From Onthophagus taurus (lineage: Eukaryota > Arthropoda > Insecta > Coleoptera > Scarabaeidae): DNA of 64,000 bases. The position numbers were made by a program, and so were the translations under genes. This document shows, piece after piece, positions 23,070 to 33,700 of the stretch (positions are counted from its first letter, which is position 1; every line of letters starts with the position of its first letter). A model generated the notes under the pieces. It saw only the letters and a list, made by a program, of their open reading frames with translations. It searched no databases and was not told the origin of the DNA. The stretch is from contig NC_091966.1 of assembly GCF_036711975.1 (NCBI RefSeq), positions 28,279,501 through 28,343,500 on the forward strand. Reading direction: 5' to 3'.

Positions 23070-23300
23070 TACTTAAATTTCTTCCCGGAGAATCATGGTG
23101 ACGTAAGTGACGAACATGGCGAAAGGTTCCAACAACAAATGAAGAATATTGAGCGGCGTTATCAGGGAATTTGGGATGAAATAATGATGGGAGACTATAT
23201 ATCTGGTTCCTCATAAGAAAGACGGATTCTCAAAGAAACAGAAGGCAAAGCGGGGGGCAAAGTTATTTCTAAGGCTTGTGTATACTTTTTTATTAATACC
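23070..23300 (+). pseudogene. Remnant of a transposon-borne HGERF-type protein
   Basis: About 70 codons reading FLPGENHGDVSDEHGERF, then NIERRYQGIWDEIMMGDY, match in pattern a recurrent insect protein tail (usual forms HGERFHQDI, RYQGxW and ADYCW) that I know only from repeated, transposon-like loci. It lies in the centre of the CACTA-like foldback, consistent with being its degenerate cargo or transposase tail. A frame change follows the DY block. Confidence 0.45.
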
Positions 23301-24089
23301 TAAATGTTACAATCAAAATAAACTGAATGAGTCACTGTATTTCGTGCTTTTTGAGAAAAATTACAGAAATAGGAAATGCTGGATGTTGCCGCTTTGACTC
23401 ACAAATGATCATAATTTCGATATTTCTCTATAGGCTTTGGTAGTAAATACTGTCTTCCTATTGTAAAAGTACAAACTGTATCTAAAAAAAAGACGGAATT
23501 TTTGCGGTTCTCTTTTTGCGAGTGAATTTTAGATAGTAATTTTTGATTAACCAGAAGTTTTTCAATTCAAATATCCAATAAAAATTGTAGCATTCCGTTT
23601 AAAATAACGAAGTTGTAGGCTACTTCCGGTACACTGGATGTGGCAGCCATCTTGAAATTATTTTAAATCGCAAGTGTGGGATGAATAGTTCCTACATGTA
23701 AAATCTCAGAAACGTACGAAACATGAAGCCTAAAAATTTCTAACGGTCTAGTTGCGCGGAATTTCATGTACAGGAAAAAGCTGTGCTCTCTCATTAGAAG
23801 AGGGTAATTTCTCCATAGATTCTCATCCTGCGTACTTTGTTGTCTTCTTAAAAGAGCAAACTTTACGTAGAAGGTAAATAAGAATTTTTCTGCGACTCTC
23901 CACGGATATTGAAAGAATTTTTGGTTCACATTTTGTCTAAAAAAATCTGTTTTTTACATATTATGGACCATTGTTTTAAAACTACCGAACCGATTGGAAA
24001 GAAGTATTAATAACATTTATTGGCTACTCTTTAATTTGATGTGCTATTCATCAAATTAAAGAGTCGACCAGATCGTGATTAATGTAGAT

Positions 24090-25230
24090 CAGTATTGTTA
24101 AATACCCGGGTATTTATTTTCAAAGGTAAATTTCCTGGATATATACCCGGGGGTATTTACCCAAGATGGGTATTTAGAGGTACTTATAAAATTTAATTTA
24201 AATTCAGTTGTTGGCAGTTTTGCAAGCATTTCAAGAATGCAGAGTCGATTATCGATACACCAAACTTGTTTATAACATCTACAAGAATTCTACAATGACG
24301 GTAAAATTGCATAAAACTACTGAAGAGAGTGGAAGTAGAAAAGTACTGATTGTGAGTAAAACAAGTTTACACACAGTTGATCATAGTCCTGCATTTTAAC
24401 AACCAGATTGGATCCAAAAAAGCATAAACATTGATGGCAAATACCTAAGTAATTTACGCTACGCCGACGATATAGTTCTTATTTTGGATAGCCTTGGAGA
24501 GATGAAACTAATGGTGAACGATTTGAAGGAGGTGTGTGCAAGAGTCGGGCTAAATATTAACGTAAAGAAATCAAAATTTATGACAAATCTTGTTTCCAAG
24601 TCTAACATCAACATTGGGGATAATGAGATTGAGAGGGATAACAGCTATGTGTATCTTGGCCATGAGGTTCGTGTATCGAGAAATAATCAAACAAGCGAAC
24701 TAAACAGCCTACGGGAAACTTAGAGACATCTTCAAGAGCGATATTCCTATATATTTGAAAAGAAAGGCTTTCAATCAATTCGTGTTTCCCCTTATGACAT
24801 ACGGCTCCGAAACATTAACATCAACGGTAGCCACTGCCAGGAGGTTCAAAGTAACGCAAAGACCGAAATGAAGACCTATGAAGAAGAACTGGCGCAAATG
24901 ATGTGGTCAACATTGTGGCAAAGCTCAACAATTGAATTCAGACAGCACAGAATAGAATCGAATGGAACATAGGGAAGGCCTATGTCCAACAATAGCTGGA
25001 TGATAATAATCATAATAACTTGATCTAATCTAAATTACGACAGATTCGTCTGATGATAAACGTCCATTTCATCATCTTCCTCTTAATTTTTTCGGAATCT
25101 GATGTATTTTTACTTGTATCACTTTTATACGTACTGTTTGGGTATTTACCCTGGGCCGGGGTAAATACCCGGATAAATATCCATTTTATAAATACCTACC
25201 CGTCAGGTATTTACCCAGCGCCCATCACTG
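24090..25230. mobile_element. hAT-like element nested in the foldback arm
   Basis: Ends read CAGTATTGTTAAATACCC and, inverted, CAGTGATGGGCGCTGGGTAA. Both are followed by runs of the words GGGTAAATACC and CCGGGTATTTA. The flanking 8-mers ATGTAGAT (24082-24089) and ATATAGAT (25231-25238) differ at one base and fit the 8-bp duplication of hAT elements. The interior holds a LINE fragment and no transposase. Confidence 0.62.
24200..25015 (+). mobile_element. RTE-like LINE fragment inside the hAT-like element
   Basis: Plus-strand RT remnant: LQAFQECRVDYRYTKLVYNI, then KYLSNLRYADDIVLILDS with the catalytic YADD at about 24462-24473. Next come GLNINVKKSKFM, SYVYLGHEV and, after a frameshift at 24720, LRDIFKSDIPIYLKRKAF and MTYGSETLT. 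The end near 24980 resembles AYVQQWMDD before a short A/T-rich tail. It is 5'-truncated, missing the endonuclease, as usual for LINE insertions. Confidence 0.8.
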
Positions 25231-26371
25231 ATATAGATACTCGAGATATGCTACAAATAGTCAACTTACCCCTAAAAAAAAATCATAGTTCCAAAACGTG
25301 TCCAGTAGAAAATATTTTAAATGTGATTTTTTGGTTTAGGAAACCAAACTACATAAGAAAAATATAGTGCGTCAAATGTACATTTTATGAATTTTTTTTG
25401 TAGGCTAGTGTAGTTAACCAGTTATTATCAAGTTTAATATATAAACAAGGTTTATACTTTGATCTTTTGTAACCTCTCTTAATTAGAACATCAATCTTTT
25501 TTTGTTGAAGCTTTAGAAGATTGCTTAAGACCGTAAACAGCCTTTCTAAGTTTACAAACCTTTTTATCATCCACTATAAAACCATCAGTTTGTCTCATAT
25601 ATACACTTTCTTGTAGCTCACCATTGAAGAAAGCTGTTTTATATCTAAATTGTAAGATTCATATCCAAATTTGTTGATAATGCCGTCAAGTAGAATGTCT
25701 CAGAATCGCTACAAAAGTTTCTTCATAATCAATACCAAACTTTTGTGAAAACCCACTAGTCGCGCACGATAATATAACTTACCCGCACTATCACGGTTTT
25801 TCTTAAACACCCATTTATAATCCACAATAGTATTCTTCTCTGGCACCTCAGTCAATTCCCAAGCCTGATTTTCTTTGAAAGAATCCATTTCATCCAGCAT
25901 AACCTCCTTCCATTTTTTTGGACCATTCAAGGCTTCACTCACAGAAATCGGATTTTCATCAAAATCAGTTTCTTCCCTTTTATAGTAATATGTTACATAA
26001 TCATCAAGAACCTTTGGTTTTGGTACTCTTTGAGATCGTAGTAATTCCCCTGCTGTCACATCATCTATTGCCTCAGGAACGTAGTCACTTTCATTCTCTA
26101 GCTCTTTATCTTCGTCATCAGAACACCTTGAATCATCTATAATTCCATCATTATCGTTTGTATTCCCCACTGAATCTGTACTTTCAAAACTTCCTTCTTC
26201 TCTCCTTGGTTCAGTATTTTGAATAACCAAGTCTATTTTCTGCTTGAATTTTTTTACGATGTTTACGTCTCTACTCAGAGTAACAATGTCACTATCAGGA
26301 TCATAAATACGATATCCCTTTCTGTTTTCCCCATACTCTCCAAAATCATCTTTTTTGCTTTTTTGTCTCAT

Positions 26372-27000
26372 TTTGTTCTCCTATTTATTAGTTGGATCCC
26401 ATTAAGGTAGTCTAGAGTCAACTATAGTTAAGTAAAGAGTTGTTGTGCTTATATCAAAGAAATGAATGAAAATAAATAAGTTTAACTGCAGTCTTCAAAA
26501 CTCATTCAATAAATGTTTAATGCCGTTACAATTTTGGCAGCATGTTTGTATCGTTATCCTGTTGAATTATTCACTTTTCTGATAGATCTAATTTGACATC
26601 ACTTGTGGTAATATTGCCCTTTAAAATTATTAAATAATCTCTCTGGTTCACTGTCGAGTTAATAAACACCAGATTACGACACCTGATGTCTATAAACAGA
26701 AAACACTTCTTATTGAACGCTTAATTTTGGTATATTTTTATGTATCGCTCTTTTTATGGTACTAAACTTATCGGTTTGCTTATATAATGATTGTGACATT
26801 TTGTTTGCTATTTGAATTGCACTTAACGACGGATTTGTCTTCTTTTCTCTCACTGCTGCTCTATTGTGGATGTATGCAAGCCGATTTAATTGTCCAACAA
26901 GTGGTAAATCCTCTAGTGGCTTTTCCCATGATTTATCTCGTTTTGTACATTTCAATATTGGTTTAGTTTCCGCGATGAGCTTTGGTATATTTAAGCAATT
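26372..27000. other. Copia leader region and an unassigned 81-codon frame
   Basis: Bases 26372-26700 precede the copia integrase tail directly where gag and integrase should be, and may be leader or truncated gag sequence. On the minus strand, 26955-26710 is an open frame (KSWEKPLEDLPLVGQLNRLA, then NRAAVREKKTNPSLSAIQIA). It looks like a coding remnant, but I cannot name the family. Confidence 0.3.
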
Positions 27001-27736
27001 TCGAAAATATAATAATAAAAACTATGAACTATGAACAATGTTTATTACAAATTATATGTTGATAACAAATGACCAATAAAAATCGAAGTGTATTTTGTTA
27101 TTTGACTCCTCAAAACTTTTTATTATCTTAATATGTTTAACAGGTATTAAAAATGTTACGATATGTCAGGCTGATATTTCAAGACGTTTATTAGGTCATC
27201 TATATTTTAATTACTTACATAATAGATTGGATATGTTACATCATGAGATAAATTAAGCTAACTAACCTAAATAATGTTATTTTTGATATCTGGATCATTC
27301 CGATAAATTTAAAAAGAAAACAGAAAAACGGATAATTAGATGAAACAAATTGCGGTAAATAAATAACGCAAAAACAATTTAATATTTTATTGCTCCATAA
27401 AACAAACAAACGATAAACTAAATCAACAAATTAATTCGATTATTAATTAAATTCGATTGATTCCATTTAATATATAAACAAAACTTCTATATATTTGAAA
27501 CAGTCTTTTTGAATGATAACATTAAACGTAAAAGTACATACAAATAAAATATTTGAATAAGATAATATTACAAAGTATGATAAGGAAGAATCGACTAAAA
27601 AAAGCCTGTTAATTTATTTATCAATAAACTAATTTTTTGAAATCTTGTCTACATGAACGAATAATATAAAATAAGGTACATAATACTAACTGAACGCGTA
27701 ACAGAGCTATGTATAGTTGATTATGGAAGCTCTGAG
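27001..27736. other. 3' region of SLC36 gene 1
   Basis: AT-rich DNA immediately downstream of the stop codon of the minus-strand transporter gene. It contains several AATAAA or ATTAAA words on the minus strand that could serve as poly-A signals. No ORF was seen. Confidence 0.35.
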
Positions 27737-30700
27737 TTAACTTCCTTTGCTCAATTCTATGATAATTTCAGAGAGGCAACTGTAACTACCAGCCAAAAGA
27801 CCTACGAGGCCGAAAATAATCAAAGCAACGTTTTTCGTAAGATTTAAGCCACTGAGTTTATCTGAGTAATTAACGCATATTTCCATTATGGCTGGAAAAG
27901 CTATTCCTAAAGCTGAAAGGCAGAAAGAACCAAAGAGAGCAATGAATAAAGCTAGAAGAGGTATTGTTGCAGCGAGTACAACTAAAATCAAAAAGAATAA
28001 ATTAATAATGAATTGATGAAATTGATCAAGTTGAAAATCTTACATGAAATAATCACAGCAATTATTCTTAAAACATATTCCCAAAGCAATTGGTGGCTGC
28101 TGTTTTCTAAATGTTTTACTATGTATGTGTCCCACATAATTTGAACTGGTACGTACCCTTGTAAACCATAAGATATAAATATAGCGAGTGAGTAAAGAAG
28201 TTTTACAGCTTTAGCAGGACTAAAAAAATAATTCATATAATTAAGCATTTTTCTCGATTAAAAATTTCTTACATGTCTTCTTTTGGGAAATTAAGTGTTA
28301 TAGAATCCGCTGAATTTTCTCCATATCTCCAATAACCAAGGAAACCCAAACCAACATACAAAAGTACGATAACAACCATTGACATATTAAGAACGCCACA
28401 ATAACCGCCGAATGACTTTGGCGTTTTCATGTTGTTTTCAACAGCTATAACCTAAACGGATTAAATTACACAATTACATGTACTCATTATTATTATTAAA
28501 TTACTTACCACACCAACAGCTTCTAGCGCAAAAAGCGTCGTTCCAAAAAATAATGGGAATTTATACAATGTACTAAATGTGGGTACATTGGAAATTGGAG
28601 GAAGATCCTCGAATATATAATATAGGACCACTCCAAAGGAAGCAAACGTGATGATATTGGCGAGGATTGAAAACGGTGCGAGAAGTTTAAGATTTCTTAT
28701 CGAGTTGATTAAAATGAACGGTATCAATAGGATGAGCATGTATATGTTCAGGCTAAGATCGGAGCCGGTTAGCTCATCACAGACGTCTTTTAAATTTTTT
28801 GCGACGAAAAGTACATATACGCAACATATACCTAGTTGGTAAAGAACCAAGAAGACGTCGACTAGATACCTATAAAGTAAAAGAAAATTATTGAGTTGAT
28901 AGTTATAATTCTTCATATGCGGTTTTGGACACGAGCGGAAGGAAAGATGTTTTTAAAATAAATTTGGATACTAACTGTCTTTATACATTGTCAATAAGTA
29001 GTAAAAATATCTTACTTAGAAAAAGACACTTAATTTAGCAAACTTACTCTCTCAACAAAAATTCACCTCTAATTTATGTCTCCTGCTGTAAAGTAGTCAG
29101 TAGTGTTTGTTATTCATTGTAATTAATATATTCATCATTATAACATTGGAATCATTAATTTTATCTCTTCGTAATTGCTACTGTATTTACAACAACCTTT
29201 TCATTATGTGACTTAAATAGTGTTCGTGAAAGTAATTCAGAGCAGTTTCGTTCTTCAGAAGACTTTAATAGGTTTTTTGAGATACCCAGAACATTTCTCC
29301 ATCCAATACACTTCTATATTAGTATCGTATTCAGTCTTGCATAAGCCGTATTTAATCTTCCATTAGTAGGATTTAGTCCGTTACCAGCAGTATTTACTTT
29401 TTCGCCAACAGTATCCAGTCTTTTATTAGTAATACCTAGTCTTCTGAGAAAAGTAATTACACTGCCATCAGCAGCATCTAGTCTTCTGCTAACAGTATTT
29501 AGTCTTCTGTAAGGAGTGTTCTTTTGCAATCAGCATTTAGTCTTCCATAAAGTCCGCTGCTAGCACTATTTAGTTCTCCGCTAACAGTATCTACTTCTTT
29601 TATCTTCAACAAAAATCTTCTGCAAGAGTAGGGCGTATTTGTTATTTTGTGGACATATATGATACAAGAGTCATACATGCTGTGAAAACATGTATATAAG
29701 GTATAGACTCACACATAGTTCAGTTTTCTTGGGTAGAAAATTCGGTGCAGTATGTTCTTGAATGATGTATATGCGAAAAGGATTAATATATTAAATATTA
29801 CTACTATATTCTAAATATTAGTCCTTTTTATATTTCACGTAACGTTTTTGTTGGTATTATGAGTTGATTTCAGTAGACAGTTGATTTTATTCAGCTGTTA
29901 CGCTTTTTTTTCTCCTAAATATTTTGCGGTATACATATGAAGATTATATGTATATGTTATAGTTCCTAGAATCATCTTACTTAGAATCACCCTACTTTCC
30001 AGGCTTAATTGGCATATATACTTTAAATTTACATCTGTCAAAGTAAAGAGGAGAGACCTAGTGATACTCTAGACTACATGATAAATAGTCTAGAAATAGC
30101 ATCATGTACGTCTCAAATCCCTACTTTGGAGTTAGCAAATCTCAATAATGTAAGCAAAGCGTTGCGTCTTCTACTGTTTGTCTACGCACTTAGTACATTG
30201 CAAAATAATATTGAGTATTTTGTTAATAAATATAAGATTTATAATAATATGTCATATCTCCGATTTCGAGACATATTTTGAGATGATATGACCATGCTGC
30301 CTGCTTGGCATTTCTCCTGTGATTCATTGTGTGTTGCAGGCTTTCTGTTGCATCCCTTATATGTATAGAATCGTATCATTCATCCTCATTTTTGTAGCAG
30401 ATAAGGCCGCGGATACATTGGTTAAGAATTCGTACGAAAATTTAATCGTACAAGTTCGTAAGAATTCATCAGAAACGAACAAATGCATTGTTGTCTTTAG
30501 AGGTGGTTACATTGGTTGCATACGTTTGTTGGCGCAGTTGATTAGTTGGTACAAGGAATAATATTATACAAGGAGAACTGCCAGGAAGGGATTGTAGAGA
30601 AATATCTAAAAGAAAAAAACGGGATTAGTGTGGAAACCCGAGATTAGAGCAAGTAGGAAATGTATGGAAATGTGGACAAATGATGAAGAAAAGAGAGAAT

Positions 30701-33700
30701 ATCACCTACACAATATCGATAACGGAGTAGAGGGAATATTTTATTAGGCTGATGGAGATAATGTGGTCATTATGAATGCGTTTAATACGGAAAACCAGAT
30801 TTAATTTTGGAAGAAGATAAGAAAGAAATCACACAATTGTTATGAGAGAATTGACTTGAATCGCAGCTGTTTGCCATATACACTGCAGATATTGAACGAC
30901 CATTGGAGGAAAAACAGTTGGGGGCGGTGTAGTTGTGACACGAGAAAGATATTCTGGATTACGCGGATGTCATAGGATTTGCAAGTTAATGTGGAAAAAC
31001 AAAAGCAATGAAGTTCTGTAATGGAAAGACAAGATGAGAAGAAGTGGATATGGTTATAGGAAGAGATTGGAGAGGTAAGGAAGTATTATGTTAATATGTA
31101 ATAAAATGACAAAAGGGACTAGTTTGGAGATGGAACAAAAAGTATTTGGGAGAGATGTTTGGAATAGGAATTTGGTGTTTGAATGTTTGAAAGACATGTT
31201 AATCAACAGCATGATTTCCTATACGACCCGTCTGCTGAAATAAACTTGGTTAACCATGCAAATTATAAAAAATTATCAACTCTAAGCAAAATTCTTAATG
31301 AGAAGTCTTCTTAAAAAGAATATTTGGCTGTGAAGTTAAATAACTATTTTTCGAATTTAATGTCTGTTATGTCATGCGCCACGTTGCTCCATTTTTAATT
31401 TTAGATTATATCAACGACATCTACGAGTGTTTCCACCACTCTAATTTTTTATTATACACGCACGTTTGTAAAATCTTCTTTGGGCTTGGATGCATATCCG
31501 ACGTCTAGTACACCTAGTACGTCTGCCTTATTTCTAAGCTCTGAAGTATTATCAAATGATGTATAGTAAAAAGACGTTGACTTTAATAATAGTCGTTATT
31601 CGTAGTTATTTTATACCATTCTGCCGTTATAGCATGTTTCATGGTGTCGTGTACATTGACGTGCCTCTTTTTCAGATGACGTTGCATTTCTCGTTACTTT
31701 ATGAGGATTCAAGCTGGTTACTGTAGTGAAGAATGAAGTTTTTTATGGACATTGTATAGCACAAATTATCTTGTTAGATGAATGTGTGTTAAATTAGTTT
31801 AAAAATATTGATGCGCGATTATTTATTCATAATGCCATCAATAAACTCAATATTTTACCAAATTAAAATGTTCAGGTTCTACTTATTCAATAAGTGGTTG
31901 TGTCTTAATTTTCTTAAATGCTTGCAAATGCATTCAGCGTGTACTCTTTTCCCTTACTCAAATTTCAGAGTTTATGCTAATATTACCTACTATTTTTAGT
32001 TCCTGCCTATCTTATTTTGCTGATTTACGTCTGTTGTTCGAATCAGTAATGACGCATACCCGCTATCAGTCTTATTTTCATTGAAGATGGAGGTAAAGAT
32101 TTGCGAAATATTATATTCTATATTACATATTTCTATTTTCCATCATTTATTAACGATGGAATTACATCAAAATTAAAATACGATTAAGATACAATTAAAT
32201 CAGTCCATATTCTAGTTTAAGTATGCAAGAACTTTATTACATATAGGTTTGCTTGTATTTGATTTTCCTAAACACTACTTGAATGGAATTCCTCTCGGTA
32301 TGTATCCAGAATGACTACTAAAGCATAAGAAATCATAGGAACCAATCTATTAACTATTCGCATAATCTTATCGTAAAAGAAAGCGATATCATCAATTTCT
32401 AAATTATTTAATAAGGACTTCATCTCCCCCAATTGCTTTGTTCAGTAAGCCTCTTATTTTAGCCAAATAATATATAAATGACATAAATAAAATACATAAA
32501 AACACCTTTCATTTTTCATGTCCAAAACATATCTATATTTCTAAACATTTATTATTATTTTAAAATATTACTTACGGCGAATATTTCGCAAAAGGCCGAA
32601 GGCACGGTGGACCGGTTTCTAAAGCTAACTTCATAGATTCAGGATATGTTAGCATTGGAACTTTAATTCGTTTGCAAAGAACATATTGAGCGTTAACCTA
32701 AAAATAAATTCATCTTAAAATGTAAAGTGTAAAATAAATTTAGACAAAATCATAATTGTTGATGATCCGTGAATCCTGAATAAGATAACCGTGGAAAATG
32801 AAATATTAATATATGTATGTGCAGCGCGACCCAATAAATTTGTTTGAGCTGAAAATTACTTTTGGGAAAATGATTTTTGGGAAAAAAATAAGTACTTGAG
32901 CTTTTGCCAAAACAAACACGTTTTGAATCTTAACAATTTGATGGATTTTGAGTGAGTCATACTTACCAGGACGTGTAGACAATATGTACATATGAATCCG
33001 ATTATTATTGTAAATACAAAACCATTTATCAACCCCGAGTTTTTAAAGGCATAAGGCATAGCTAGAATACCAGTTCCTAAACTACCTTTTAAAAGATGGA
33101 TCATGGTCTCCGTATTCCTAAGAAAAAATAATTTTATTACAATTTAGGTACCTTTATCCTTTTTAAAAAAACAACATAAATTTGTTCCACATTTTCGGAC
33201 AATTTTGAAACAATTTTAATTTAAATTAGGAGATCAATTAAGAAGATACGGTTATAAATAGAAAAAGAACACTATCTTTAAATTCCATTTTTATCTCCTA
33301 TTGTAACGTAGACTATCCTGAAGTGGTGCCATGCAATTTGCAACCTTGACACCATTTTCCAAAAATAAATAAATCTCTACTTCGTCTTTCAGTTACTTAC
33401 GTTGTTGGAGCGGGGGCGTTACGGTGCAAATGGGGATCGTAAAACTCATCTCCAGCCAACGCTGGACTCCCGGGTCCCGCTTCTTCATTGTACCTGAAAA
33501 CAACAATAAAAGTTAGCATTTTAAATCACTTTTTTAATTAAATATTTTTTGAAAAGATTACGTTTTGTTTGTAAACAATTCGATTTGATTCTGTGAAAAA
33601 AGCTGCTGGGGTTCATTAAAAATCGAGCGAGCTTTACTCCTCTCAACGGGTAGTTACAAGTACTTGCGAGCTTGTAAAAGGGGAGAAGTCCCGGGATCAA

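Larger units (their letters stand above)
22464..25410. mobile_element. CACTA-like foldback element inserted in copia RT
   Basis: Ends read CACTAGTCTACAAAAAAAAA and, inverted, CACTAGCCTACAAAAAAAAT. The 3-bp word TAG lies outside both ends (22461-22463, 25411-25413). The inverted arms are long. The left arm 22464-23075 matches 25410-25232 and then, beyond a nested insertion, 24085-23670. The unpaired centre at about 23076-23660 carries a plus-strand coding scrap, DVSDEHGERF then ERRYQGIWDE and MMGDYI. Termini and 3-bp duplication fit the CACTA/Chapaev group; that is an inference because no DDE domain is visible. Confidence 0.72.
21830..26371 (-). pseudogene. Ty1/copia-like retrotransposon polyprotein, split by an insertion
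   Basis: Minus-strand pol remnant in two blocks. Block 1 (26371-25414): the integrase tail (GYRIYDPDSDIVTLSRDVNI), an acidic linker, the RT start (WKEVMLDEMDSFKENQAWEL, then YKWVFKKNRDSAGKLYYRAR), then after a frameshift KTAFFNGELQESVYM and CKLRKAVYGLKQS. Block 2 (22460-21830): the YVDD-containing RT end, then RNase H with DADWASNITDRKSYTGF and ALSSTEAEYMA, and a C-terminal piece. The insertion at 22464-25410 separates them just before YVDD; counting the 3-bp target duplication once keeps the frame. At least one stop in RNase H and one frameshift in RT make it dead. Gag, protease and most of the integrase are missing, and no LTR pair was found. Confidence 0.85.

Noticed and set aside
29314..29529. 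71-codon heptad-repeat protein
   Set aside because: The 21-bp period alone keeps the frame open; it lies in an intron and no splice or start context supports it.
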